Source: Poa pratensis
Taxonomy: Eukaryota > Streptophyta > Magnoliopsida > Poales > Poaceae
Direction: 5' to 3'
Assembly: GCA_947311845.1 (NCBI GenBank)
Contig: CAMZMU010000040.1
Location: 59,455,901-59,519,900 of the forward strand
DNA length: 64,000 bases
The notes beneath the pieces were generated by a model. That model was not told where the DNA came from. It ran no database searches and saw only the letters and a program-made list of their open reading frames with translations. A program made the translations under genes and the position numbers. How positions within the stretch are numbered: the first letter of the stretch is position 1; each line of letters begins with the position of its first letter. Shown piece by piece: positions 11,414 to 22,425 of this stretch.

Positions 11414-13728
11414 ATGAGCATCTCGGTGAACGGGCAGTCGGTGGTGCCGCCGGGGTTCCGGTTCCACCCGACGGAGGAGGAGCTGCTTACCTACTACCTC
11501 GCCAAGAAGGTCGCCTCACAGCGCATCGACCTCGACGTCATCCCCGACGTCGACCTCAACAAGCTCGAGCCATGGGACATCCAAGGTACGTTCTTTCATC
11601 TTCACTCACTACTGCCACAATGCTAGCTTGCATAAGCACACTCGTGTTATGATCTAATCAAACTGGCCATGGATTGCAGAGCGGTGCAGGATCGGTACGG
11701 GGCCGCAGAACGACTGGTACCTGTTCAGCCACAAGGACAAGAAGTACCCGACGGGACGCGCACGAACCGGGCCACGGCCGCCGGGTTCTGGAAGGCCACG
11801 GGACGGGACAAGGCCATCTACTCCGCCGGCGGCTCCGGCCGCATCGGCATGCGCAAGACGCTCGTCTTCTACAAGGGCCGCGCGCCCCACGGCCACAAGT
11901 CCGACTGGATCATGCACGAGTACCGCCTCGACGACGTCGCCGCCCACCCCGCCGCCGCCGCCGACGTCCCCTACTACTCCGGCGCCTCGTCCCCGGTACG
12001 TACACTCACACATACATCGATCACTGTACGTAGTAGTACGTACCTAGGTTAACTGCATGCACGCCGGCTGGCCGGCCGGCCGACAGGGATCGATGGAGAT
12101 AGCCACGACCAGTAGTGAGTGGTGCATGTGATTAAGCACGCACGTACTCGTATGTGTACACTTGGCACCCGACTGTAGACGACAGAGGCTAGTGAAGATT
12201 ATGTTCGGGGTGGTGGTTGGAAATGGGGACACACGTGACATGATCGCATGGTTTATTTGCGAGAGTGAGTGGGAGCTGGGATTTCTTTTCGACGGGTCGA
12301 CGTCAGGGAAAGGGGAGCCTCAAGGTAGTGGGTAGTAGGTTCAGTACTTGTGAAGGAACAAAGGCTAAACAGCTAGCTAGGCGAAACGAACTGCAAGCCG
12401 CGCGCAAGCGTGATCGATGATGGATGGATGGTACGTTGAGGCGGTGGTTAGGTGCACGCGGCCACTTTGGGGTCAAGCCAGGCCAAGAATCTGGTCCTGC
12501 ACCAGCAAGATCGCCCAACCCTACTGTAGCTCCTGCGTACTTGACTATCTCACATGCACACATCGTACGTGCTACCAAGGGAATGCTAGAATAGTGGACC
12601 TTTGTACGCGGAGACACTGGCATATGACAAACAAACCTCCATTATCGGTCTCTTCCTTTTTGTGGAGGTCAAACACTACATGCATGCATCCATGCATATG
12701 GATCTAGAACTTTTGAGCTGGCTCATCAGGTAGCTAGTACAGTAATTGTACTCTTTTCGTGAAAATAGAGCTGACATAATTGATTTACCTTTTACTAACA
12801 AAATATCAACACCATGCATGCATCACAATGCGGACTAATCTAGCCAAGACAATAATTGCATGCACGCGATTAGTTAAGCACGTCGCATCCACTTGATTTT
12901 ATCTCATGACTTTTGGCTCTTCCTACCGATCGATCGATTAATACAGTATCTCATACGAGTTGCCGTCGTGCGTATGAGCAGATACGCGGGGTGGCCGGGG
13001 ACCAGTCGTCGGCGCAGGAGGACGGGTGGGTCATCTGCAGGGTGTTCAAGAAGAAGCACCTCGTCGCGAGCCACCAAGCTGGCCAGGGCAGCGCCGCCGC
13101 TGCAGCCGTGGGCAAGTTGGCCGGCGGCGGCGCCGTCATGGAACGCAGCCCGAGCAACTGCTCGTCCACAGTGACCACTGTCAGCGAGCACGCCAAGGCG
13201 ACCCAGATGCAGCAGCACCAGCAGGTGCTGCACTACTCCGCCAGCGACGACACCCTCGACCACATCCTCAACCACTACATGGACCGCTCCACCACCTGCA
13301 AGCAGGAGACCAAGCCTTCGTTCAACTCGGCCGCCCTGGATCACCTCATCACCAACACCACAGGAGGCGGCACTCTGTACGAGAGGTTCATGAAGCTCCC
13401 GCCGCTTGAGAACGTCGTCTCCGGCCTACCGCCTCCACCGACGAACAACCAGGCCGGGTACGGTGGCGGCGCGTCAGAGAATAATATTGGGGCCGACTGG
13501 GACACGCTCGACCGGCTCGCGGCGTACGAGCTCAACGGCCTCTCCGACGCGTCGACCAAGACGAACGGTACTGCCATGTCCTTCTCCTTCTTCGCCGACG
13601 AGCACGGCGGCGGCACCGCCTTCTCCGGAGGCGTACACGCTTCCGTCGCCGGAGACGGCGACCTGTGGAGCCTGGCACGGTCGGTCTCGTCGGCGCTCCA
13701 CGCGGACTTGACGACGATGAATAATTAA
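11414..13728 (+). CDS. NAC transcription factor, secondary-wall (NST/SND/SWN) type, frameshifted
   Basis: Three exons: 11414-11585, 11680-11995 and 12982-13728, with GT-AG introns of 94 and 986 bp; the second join (CCG|gtacgt ... gagcag|ATA) is the less certain one. The N-terminus [19 protein letters not shown] and then [65 protein letters not shown] and [12 protein letters not shown] give the NAC subdomains A-E in order. The SINGQS-like start and [12 protein letters not shown] are typical of NST/SND1/SWN master regulators of secondary wall formation, nuclear DNA-binding proteins. The C-terminal activation region is Ser/Asn/Gly-rich and includes [12 protein letters not shown] and [13 protein letters not shown]. 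In the conserved YPTGTRTNR segment one base is missing at 11754-11755 (ACGGGACGCG), shifting the frame in exon 2. It is either a recent pseudogene or a sequence error; everything else is intact. Confidence 0.88.
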
Positions 13729-14046
13729 AAGTGTGATGATTAATTAATTCCCCAGTGTTTTAGTGTGAGACGTCATGCCGCATGCATGCACTACTAGCAC
13801 TAACTCGATCTCTCTACGTGCGTGCATGGCGGGTATTGTACGTGAATAATTCCTAGGGAGACAATTAAAGCCGACGTAAGACGCAAGATCCGAGGAGCTC
13901 TTCCTGTTCATGATAGGAAACAAAAATACAGAGTTGAAAAAGACCGCGTGGTAGGAGAGGCGACATATATGTATTGTTAATTAATGTATACCTATAGCTA
14001 GCTTATACTATATGCAAAGCATAGTGAATATATATGTACCATTTCG
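13729..14046 (+). other. 3' flank of the NAC gene
   Basis: AT-rich sequence with several AATAAT-like words, probably holding the 3' UTR. No clear polyadenylation signal stands out. It ends at the ATCAG target site (14047-14051) of the Reina-type insertion, whose 5' LTR begins only 323 bp after the NAC stop codon. Confidence 0.5.
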
Positions 14047-14051
14047 ATCAG

Positions 14052-14407
14052 TGTCATGGACCAGCCTAGGAGTACGTCATCTGTGAAGCAGAAGCGTATT
14101 TCAGAGAGGATCAAGAAGAAGCCAGCGAGGATCGACGGTCCAGAGTGGACAGCTTGACGACCAATCAGCAGAAGGGGAGTGTTGTTCCGTGGCTGACGTG
14201 TCCACCTGTGTGTGTGTGGTTTGCTTATCTCGCAAGCCGCACGGCGGTTGTGCTTGTCGATTGACCACATAACTGATTGTATCCCCTTCCTCTTGCTTCT
14301 CTCTCGATCTTCCTCCTTGCTGATCTCTCTCTCAAACCTGTACTCTGTATTCGAATTCTATAGCTAAGTAAGGAGTATCTGTTGGTGCATCTAGTGGGTA
14401 CATAACA
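14052..14407 (+). repeat. 5' LTR of the Reina-like element
   Basis: Starts TGTCATGGACC and ends GTACATAACA. Compared with the 3' LTR it has an extra 21 bp near 14110-14130, two extra bases in a (TG)n run, two 1-bp losses and at least one substitution (CATAACTG against CAGAACTG). The 21-bp extra segment is flanked by GAGGATC on both sides, as expected for a short direct-repeat duplication or loss. Confidence 0.95.
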
Positions 14408-14409
14408 AT

Positions 14410-14419
14410 TGGTATCAGA
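14410..14419 (+). other. Primer binding site, initiator tRNA-Met type
   Basis: TGGTATCAGA starts 3 bp after the 5' LTR and is complementary to the 3' end of plant initiator tRNA-Met. The match fails after 10 nt, where GC would be expected. Confidence 0.8.
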
Positions 14420-14626
14420 TTTCCAGAGTTCCTGTGTTCCACTGTAAAATTCCTCGATCCGAGACTGTAAATCCAGTTGAAGGGCGTGGATTGCTGCGAG
14501 GCGATATGCACGAAGTTTCCGAAAGGAACGCCTCAAATTGGTTGCTCGATTTGGGTTTGGGAACAGGATTTAGTCCTGGAGCGACATCACCAAACTCAGT
14601 GGACGACTTCGGAGAGAATAGATAAG

Positions 14627-15972
14627 ATGGGATCGGAGATGGAGGCAATTCAGAAGATGATCCAGTCGCTGTCGACGGATCTGAAAGCTGGATTGAGCTC
14701 GGTAGAGAACAAGCTCGAGACCACGCAGGCGTCAATGGATGCTACGGCGTGATCCCTGAACAATCTGGATGATTGGAGGTCGGGAATCGACACACAAGTG
14801 TCTCATCTGACGACATCCGTGGGCGAATTGCGCAAACATGTCGATCGATTAGCCGTGGGAGTCGGTTTGAGCGCGCTGGGGCCTGTACCTCAGCAGAGTC
14901 CCGGAGCAGCTTCGCCGTCTGCGACATCGTCAAGTGCTGCAGCTGCAGCACTATCGCGGGCGGAAAACTCCAGGCCAGATGGCCACTGTCTACAACTCGA
15001 TCTCCGGGGCAGACACCTGGGAAAACCGACTTTCCCATGTCTACCCCGGGCACAGGTACCGGTTCTGCCTCATTATCTATGGCTCTTGTTCGGTTGAGGA
15101 TGCTGCTATAGTCAATATCATGCAACCGCCTGGTCCTAAACCACCAGCGGCTGATTTTCCTCGTTTTGAGGGTGACAATCCTAGAATTTGGCAAAAGGCT
15201 TGTGAGAAGTACTTCCGTTTGTTTGCTGTTGATCGTAGTTACTGGGTAGAGTATGCGGCCATGCATTTTAGTGGTAATGCTGCCTTATGGTTGCAAAGGG
15301 TGGAAGAGAAGTTGCCTGATTATACCTGGGAAAAAATTTGTGACACTGTTAACAAACAGTTTGATAGAGGTCAATATCAGTTGTTATATAGGCAATTATT
15401 CAGGCTTAGGCAAACGAGTACTGTTGTTGAATATGTGGAAAAATTTGATAATCTGATGCATCACATGTTAGCTTATAAACCAGACCTAGATCCCACTTTC
15501 TTCACTACTAGATTTATTGAAGGGCTGGTTCGGGACATAAAAGCTGTTGTCATGATTCAAAGACCAGAGGAACTCGAGACTGCTGTTTCCTTGGCTTTAT
15601 TGCAGGAAGAAATCGAAGATGATGATCCAAAAGTGCAATTGAAGCCTGGAATTGCTCGCAATACATTCAAGCCAAACACTTACCAAAACCACAATAAATC
15701 TGTTGGGGCTCGTGATGATAGAAGCCCAAGCTTGGGATCCAAGATCACTGCTCTCAGAAATTATAGAAGAGCTAAAGGGCTGTGTTTCACATGTGGAGAG
15801 AAATATGACCCTACTCACAAGTGTGCAACCACAGTACAGTTACATGTGGTGGAGGAATTACTGGTTGTGTTGAAAAGTGGTGATTCGGACAAGGATAGTG
15901 CAGGCTCAGACCAAGATGTGTATGAAGATGCTATCTCTGATGCAAAAGAAGTATGTTATTCCATCAGCAAGC
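14627..15972 (+). pseudogene. Gag region of the Reina-like element
   Basis: The likely start is ATG 14627 (MGSEMEAIQKMIQ, a coiled-coil-like N-terminus) in frame 2, stopped by TGA at 14750-14752. The same frame continues to about 15090, after which the gag core is read in frame 3 from roughly 15120. The core has FPRFEGDNPRIWQKACEKYF, MHFSGNAALWLQ and the long helical capsid region. A zinc knuckle (CFTCGEKYDPTHKC) lies near 15783-15824. The N-terminal third is therefore broken by one stop and at least one frame change. Confidence 0.85.
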
Positions 15973-16508
15973 AGGCTGTAACTGGGACAGAAACTTTGCA
16001 CTCCATGAGATTATTGAGAAGAATTCAAGGACATGGTGTACTTATGCTGATTGATTCTGGCTCTTCCAGCAATTTCATCAGTGCACATTTAGCTGACAAG
16101 TTGACTGGTGTTTAGAAAATGCAACAACCAATTCAAGTGCGTGTAGCTGGTGGTGGGCTTTTACAAGGTGAAACTGAAGTGCCTGATTGTCAGTGGACCT
16201 GTCAGGGTAATACCTTTGTCACATCCTTGAAGGTTTTGCCTCTCACATCTTATGATGTTATCCTAGGCATGCAGTGGCTTGAACAGTTTGGCCTAATGAC
16301 AACCCATTGGACTGAGAAATGGTTTGCCTTCCAGTGGCAAGGAAAATTATGTAAGTTGCAAGGACTACGTGCTAATACTGAAGCTTGTGATGTAATTACT
16401 GGTCCACAGTTGTTAGAGTTGCAAAGCGAGGACGCTATCCAGTATTTAATATAGCTGTATGAGGTAACAGAAGACAGCAAGCAAACAGCAGTACCCCAGA
16501 TAGTTGCT
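15973..16508 (+). pseudogene. Protease region of the Reina-like element
   Basis: The retroviral-type aspartic protease motif LIDSGSSSNF is near 16048, followed by the flap region and VILGMQWL near 16260. Two in-frame TAG codons interrupt an otherwise continuous frame: 16113-16115 (after DKLTGV) and 16452-16454 (after AIQYLI). The frame before, between and after them is the same, so these are plain nonsense changes. Confidence 0.85.
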
Positions 16509-19421
16509 ATGATCTTGAGAACTTACAGTGACATTTTCGAGCATCCTTCGGGTTTGCCACCGCATAGGAAGAGTGACCACACAATTCCACTGTTACCAGG
16601 GGCTAGTCCGGTGAATCTTCGGGCATATAGATACAGCCCAATGCAGAAAAATGAAATCGAGAAGCAGATCAAAGCGATGTTGAAGCAAGGCATCATTCAA
16701 ACTAGCTCGAGTCCATTTGCTTCTCCCATTTTGCTGGTGGGTAAGAAAGACTTGTCTTGGAGGCTTGTTGGTGATTTCAGACATTTGAATGCCATTACAG
16801 TGAAGAACAAGTTTCCATTGCCTGTCATAGATGAATTACTTGATGAGCTAGCCGGAGCGAAATGGTTTACCAGTCTTGATTTGAGATCTGGATATCATCA
16901 AATACGCATGGAAGAGAAAGATGTACATAAAACAGCGTTCCAAACGCACCATGGCCATTTCGAATACAAAGTTATGCCATATGGGGTCACAGGTGGTCCA
17001 GTAACTTTTCAAGGGGTAATGAATGAAATTTTGGAGCCTGTCCTGAGGAAGTTTGTACTGGTCTTCGTTGACGACATATTGATATACAGCAAGACTCTGG
17101 AAGAACATGCGAGACACTTGGAACAAGTGTTTGAAATTCTACAGAAAAACCAATTGAAGGTGAAGAGATCTAAATGTATGTTTGCTCAACAGAAAATATT
17201 GTATTTAGGGCATGTCATCAGCTCAAAAGGTGTATTGACTGATAAAAAGAAAGTGGAGCCTATTCTCAATTGGCAGAGACATATGAATGTAAAGGAGTTG
17301 AGAAGGGTGCTGGGAATGACGGGATATTACAGAAAGTTCATCAAGGGGTATGGTTTAATTAGTAAAGCCCTGACTGAATTGCTCAAGAAAGGTGTGCCTT
17401 ATGTGTGGACAACAGAAACTGAAGCCTCTTTTCAAGCACTGAAAACGGCTTTGATGACGGCACCTGTGCTTGCATTACCTGATTTCTCCAAAACATTCAC
17501 AGTCGAAACAGATGCTTGTGACAAAGGAATTGGAGCGTTGTTAATGCAACAAGATCATCCTATTGCCTTCCTCAGTAAAGCATTGGGTCCTAAACATAGG
17601 ATTTTATCCACTTATGAAAAAGAGTGCCTAGCTATCCTAATGGCAGTGGAGAAACGGCGATCTTATTTGCTCCATGTGGAATTTGTCATCAAAACAGACC
17701 AGAGGAGCCTAGTTCACTTAGATGACAAAAGGCTGACAACTCAATGGCAACACAAAGCCTTAACAAAATTGCTGGGACTTCAGTACCGCATTGTTTACAA
17801 AAAGGGAGTGGATAATAGAGTGGCTGATGCCTTGTCAAGGCAAACTCATGAGGGCACCACAGACTTGTATGCCATGTCAAGCAATACTCCAGTGTGGTTA
17901 GAAGAGGTAGTGCTTGGTTACAAAAATGATGTGGCTGCAACAGAAAAATTAACTCAATTGGCCATCAGCTCCAGTGTGGGTAATTATACTTTGAACAGGG
18001 GGCTTATCAGGCACAAAGGGCGACTATGGATAGGTAACAACTCAAAAATGCAGCAGCAAATTATGATTGCGTTACATAGTAGCGCCATTGGTGGGCATTC
18101 TGGATTTCATGCTACTTACAACAGGATAAAACATCTGTTCTCCTGGCCTGGAATGAAAAACCATGTGAAGACATTTGTAGCTGCTTGTTCAACTTGTCAA
18201 CATGCGAAAACAGAAAGAATACCTTATCCAGGTTTGTTGGAGCCTCTGAAGGTACCAAAAAGGGCTTGGCAAGTAATTTCAATGGACTTTATCACAGGCT
18301 TGCCACTATCAGCGGGTATCAACTGCATACTTGTGGTAGTAGACATGTTCTCCAAATATGCTCATTTTGTGCCCATCGCGCATCCACTCACAGCCTTCTC
18401 TGTGGCTATGGCATTGATGAAAGAAGTGTATCGCTTGCATGGTATGCCTGAAGCCATTGTCTTGGACAGAGACCCTGTATTCACAAGTAAGATGTGGCAG
18501 GAACTGCACAGATTGACTGACACCGAGTTGAAAATGAGCTCAGCTCATCATCCTGAGACAGATGGTCAAACAGAGCGTGTGAACCAATGTTTAGAGGGAT
18601 TTTTGATGTGTTTTGTGAATTCTTGCCAGAAGAAATGGATGCAATGGATTCCCTTAGCTGAGTTTTGGTACAATACAACTGTACATTCCACGCTGGGTAA
18701 AACTCCATTCGAAGTGCTGTATGGACATGCACCGAGGCATTTTGGTGTTGATGTTGTCGAATCTTGTGCCATTCCTGACTTGCAGCAGTGGTTCGAGCAA
18801 AGGGAACACATGGTAAACCTGTTGCACCATCATCTGTTGAGGCAGCAGCAAAGAATGAAGTCGCAAGCGGACAAGAAACGCACAGAACGGCATTTTGAAG
18901 TGGGAGATTTTGTCTACCTGAAACTGCAGCCATACATCCAGAGCTCAGTAGCAGTGCAAGGTAACAGGAAATTGGCATTCAGGTTCTATGGCCCTTATCA
19001 AATTGTGGAAAAAGTGGGCAAAGTGGCCTATAAATTGTTATTGCCAAAAACTAGCCTTATCCATCCAGTTATACATGTTTCGCAGCTGAAGAAGGCCATT
19101 GGTGATCACACAGCTGTGGAAACTGAATTACCAGTTGTGACTGGTACCACTCCTGTGCCTGTTCAAGTGCTTGGAAAAAGGTGGATACGCAAAGGAGCAT
19201 CGTCACAATGCCAGGTGCGTGTTCGATGGTCTGGACTACCTGACTCTCTAGCTTCATGGGAATGTCTAGAAGAGATGCAACGAAAGTTTCCGGGATCAAC
19301 AGCTTGGGGACAAGCTGGATTTCAAGGGGAGGGGAATGTCATGGACCAGCCTAGGAGTACGTCATCTGTGAAGCAGAAGCGTATTTCAGAGAGGATCGAC
19401 GGTCCAGAGTGGACAGCTTGA
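16509..19421 (+). pseudogene. RT, RNase H, integrase and chromodomain of the Reina-like element
   Basis: An open frame of 970 codons continuing the gag-protease frame. In order it shows reverse transcriptase (FASPILLVGKKD, FTSLDLRSGYHQIRM, MPYGVTGGPVTFQ, FVDDILIYS near 17066), RNase H (ETDACDKGIGALL, STYEKECLAIL, NRVADALSR), the integrase HHCC zinc region (GGHSGFHATYNRI, ACSTCQHAK), the integrase core (MDFITGLP, LDRDPVFTS, ETDGQTERVNQ) and a C-terminal chromodomain near 19170-19290 (RVRWSGLPDSLASWECLE). The stop codon at 19419-19421 lies inside the 3' LTR, so the last residues come from LTR sequence. The part shown is intact; the gene is called broken because of the upstream stops. Confidence 0.93.
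19323..19336 (+). other. Polypurine tract of the Reina-like element
   Basis: CAAGGGGAGGGGAA lies directly before the TGTCATGG of the 3' LTR, inside the coding frame of the pol gene. Confidence 0.8.
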
Positions 19422-19671
19422 CGACCAATCAGCAGAAGGCGGAGTGTTGTTCCGTGGCTGACGTGTCCACCTGTGTGTGTGGTTTGCTTATCTCGCAAGC
19501 CGCACGGCGGTTGTGCTTGTCGATTGACCACAGAACTGATTGTATCCCCTTCCTCCTTGCTTCTCTCTCGATCTTCCTCCTTGCTGATCTCTCTCTCAAA
19601 CCTGTACTCTGTATTCGAATTCTATAGCTAAGTAAGGAGTATCTGTTGGTGCATCTAGTGGGTACATAACA
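19337..19671 (+). repeat. 3' LTR of the Reina-like element
   Basis: 335 bp, starting TGTCATGG and ending ACATAACA, followed by the ATCAG duplication. It lacks the 21-bp segment present in the 5' LTR. Confidence 0.95.
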
Positions 19672-19676
19672 ATCAG

Positions 19677-20268
19677 ACATAAAGATGTGATCAGCGTGTG
19701 CATTATTGTGATCGATCCATCGATCAGCAAACATGCGTTTAAATTATTTTTATGGGTGTCGATTGGACGGATGAATGGAGACGGATCGTATGTTGTCTCG
19801 ATCCCGGTCGCGTGTAGCGACAAGAGGAAAACAGTTGAGAGAAAAAGGGACGTATTTTTGGCTTTCTCTCCAGCTGTTTTGTGCTGATATTCGGTGCAAA
19901 TTCGAGAAAAAGGGGTAGATGGGTCGTCAGATTGATGTGAAGTCCCATCAAGCACTGCTTTTAGCTATATATACAAAATCTCTCGCCGAGTACGTCGCTT
20001 GTTGAAATATTTGTGTGCGGCGCAGCAGCAAGCCCTCGTGCCACACGTACGTACGAGCATACTTTTAATCGCCTTGTCGCGGTCAATTAGTGGTGCAAAA
20101 ATCTTAGGCGATCTTGGTTTTGTCTTTTGTCGGCAACTTTAGCTTGGCCATTAATTTTGTATGTGCCGATAGCTCTCCAGGGATAATATATATTCATCAT
20201 CGAGCCTGTCACATGTGTATCAAATTCATGCTGACTTTGAGGAAATGGTCGAAGCATGCACCGGTTTT
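19677..20268 (+). other. Intergenic DNA after the Reina-like element
   Basis: Continuation of the flank interrupted by the Reina-like insertion. No coding region or named repeat is recognised. Confidence 0.5.
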
Positions 20269-20413
20269 GCTAAGTCTCAGCTAGCTGAGACATAGCTTAT
20301 GTCTCAGTCACATCCGTGGCCGTCCGATCGTTCTTTTACTTTGCGATCCGTGGTTTGGTGGGTTGGCCCGTACGGTGACATCACATGTACGTCTCAGTCA
20401 GCTGAGCCGTAGA
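20269..20413 (+). repeat. MITE-like sequence with palindromic ends
   Basis: The left end holds a perfect palindrome, GTCTCAGCTAGCTGAGAC (20274-20291), and the right end GTCTCAGTCAGCTGAGCC (20392-20409). Related blocks containing GTCTCAGTC are known from grass Mutator-type MITEs. Exact ends and a target duplication were not established. Confidence 0.4.
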
Positions 20414-20477
20414 GAGACCCAATTTATATGCATTTTATGTGCTCGTTTTGGAGAAACTTATTATGTTGCATATTGCG

Positions 20478-20484
<7 letters not shown>

Positions 20485-20520
<36 letters not shown>
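20485..20520 (+). repeat. (AT)n microsatellite
   Basis: About 18 uninterrupted AT units. Confidence 0.95.
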
Positions 20521-20523
<3 letters not shown>

Positions 20524-21699
20524 GTGACAGTGGCATGCATTTTTTGCAGCCATGCATGGTGGAGACCGGATAGAGTGGAAATATTGATGAATTCGCCGAG
20601 GAGTGCTGTCGATGTAAAGTCACCCAGCCAGGGTAGTATATTGTTTTAGACCACCCAACCAATCTTGCATAGGAGGGAGTATCAAAATTCTTGGTAAAAG
20701 AGTGACATATACCTACCAACGCCTAGTATTATTTATTTTGTTTTATTTTTCATTCAAGAAACCTCTTTTCGGTGGACAGACTCTTGTCTCCCATACACGT
20801 AATAATTAATGTCTCCATGCATGTATGTATGCATAGATATTTTCTTTTTGCAGCATCTTGGCCGTCTCCAGAATTTTGGAGCCCGGAGCAAAATGTTAAA
20901 TGAGGCTCCAAATTTTGAGAATTCATACAACTAAAGTATAATTTCACTTAATTATGTAACTCTATGAATTGGTGGATTCATGACTTGATTGTCTGATGAG
21001 TAAATGGAGAATTGGTGATCAGGAGGACGGTATGATTATGCTTCTTATGCAGTTGGCTCATTGAACCATCTCGTTCCTAGCAAATTGGCGATAGGTGTGA
21101 TGACTTCGACCTTGAGCAATTGGTAGGCAGCCTACCAGGTGTCGACGCGAGCGAACAAGATACTACATTTTTATAGTTTAAGGTTTGCCCTAGGACTACA
21201 CATAAGTTCTATGATTAACAATCCTACCCGGCCCTCGGATTCTAAGTAACCGTCTATATGTAAATTATGTGAGAAGTACCTAATCGGTCACGTTGGTGCA
21301 CTTTGCTGCGCCCCAGGGTGTTATTTACTGCAACCAATACATGACATGTTGGTCTGAATAAAGATTAATGTCTCATACATGACCAGATACAAAGTCATAC
21401 CCTTTTCAAGAAAATAGTGTACGTATTGGTCTAGCACCTGTAATATAAACTGTATAATGCAAAAGTAACAAATTTGGATTTTTTTTTTATCTCTTAACGA
21501 GGCGAGCCCGACAGCTGGTGTGTAGAGGCCTAGGAGTCGTGCAAGGCGGGGCTAGTCGAGGTGCAGCTCGAGGCAAAGGTGTTGTGTGTCGCTCGTGCTC
21601 GTTCTTGCAGGGAAGGAGGAGGCATAGTGAGAAAGGGAAGGGGAGGAGGGGCTCGGGTGGCTCGTTAGCCGGAGCTACAAAAGGGAGTCATTGGTGACC
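20521..21699 (+). other. Intergenic DNA without recognised genes
   Basis: AT-rich sequence. A GGAGGGAGTAT word near 20673 resembles the end of a Stowaway MITE, but no matching second end was found. A GC-richer segment begins at about 21495 (GAGGCGAGCCCGAC) and leads into the tandem repeat. Confidence 0.4.
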
Positions 21700-22425
21700 G
21701 CGCATGGGAGGAGATCGAGGACAACACTCGAGGCCAAATCACACCCGATCTGTGGTGCCCTTGAGCATTGGTGGTGAATTCGTGATCGAATTGGCAGAGT
21801 TGTGGCAAAACTGTCGGATTAGAGGCCGAATCGATGGGAGAGGAGGCGACGGTGCTCACCGGAGGAGAGGCGTGAGGGTAACATGAAAATTTTGATTGGC
21901 AGTTGCCGTGCTCGTGTTTGCCCCTTTTTATAGCAGCAACCCAAGTGTTCAATTTTACCATATTTTTGTTTTTTCTTTGACAAAAAAGTTGGAAAAGGTT
22001 ACATCAATGATAGCTGTTGGACCAATATTTTTGGTCCCAAATGACCTAATACGGACGAGAGTCGATGGTGGCCGCGTGCCGCGGGGGGAGCAACCGTAGG
22101 CACCCCTCGAGGCCGAATTCCTCCCCATCAGTACAGTGGTGGTGTATGCGCAACCGGATCGATCAGAGTTGTGGCGGAAGTGCCGGATTCGAGGCCAAAT
22201 CGATGTGAGAAGAGGCGGCGGTAGTCACCGTAGGACAGGCGTGAGGGCGACATGAAACTTCCGATTAGCAGTTAGCGTGTGTGTTGGCCTTTCTGTTATA
22301 TAGTATCAGCCCAAGTGTTTAATATTTAGAGTACTTTGTGTGTTTTTATTTGATAAAAAATGACAAAATTTACATCAAGGGCAGTTGTTGGATCAAGTTT
22401 TTGGACTCAAATGATCTAAAATGAG
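21700..22425 (+). repeat. Two diverged direct repeats of about 350 bp
   Basis: Copy A (about 21700-22055) and copy B (about 22080-22425) share, in the same order, CTCGAGGCC, a GAGTTGTGGC...GTCGGATT/GTGCCGGATT block, AGGCGTGAGGG..ACATGAAA, CCCAAGTGTT and GACAAAA..TTACATCA..G. They are diverged, with small indels. No intact reading frame is shared by both copies, so this looks like an old tandem duplication of non-coding or TE-derived DNA. Confidence 0.65.

Larger units (their letters stand above)
14052..19671 (+). mobile_element. Gypsy LTR retrotransposon, chromovirus (Reina-like)
   Basis: A full-length element with 5-bp target-site duplications (ATCAG at 14047-14051 and 19672-19676), short LTRs of 356 and 335 bp, a tRNA-iMet PBS, a PPT, and the domain order gag, protease, RT, RNase H, integrase, chromodomain. 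Short LTRs, this PBS and a C-terminal chromodomain point to the Reina clade of chromoviruses. The coding region is long but carries in-frame stops and a broken gag start, so it is not autonomous as read. It lies in the same orientation as the NAC gene, just downstream. Confidence 0.95.

Noticed and set aside
20428..20649. ORF through the (AT)n run
   Set aside because: The frame is opened by the microsatellite (Tyr-Ile repeats) and has no gene-like features.
20660..20680. Possible Stowaway MITE end (GGAGGGAGTAT)
   Set aside because: No matching inverted end with TA flanks was found nearby.
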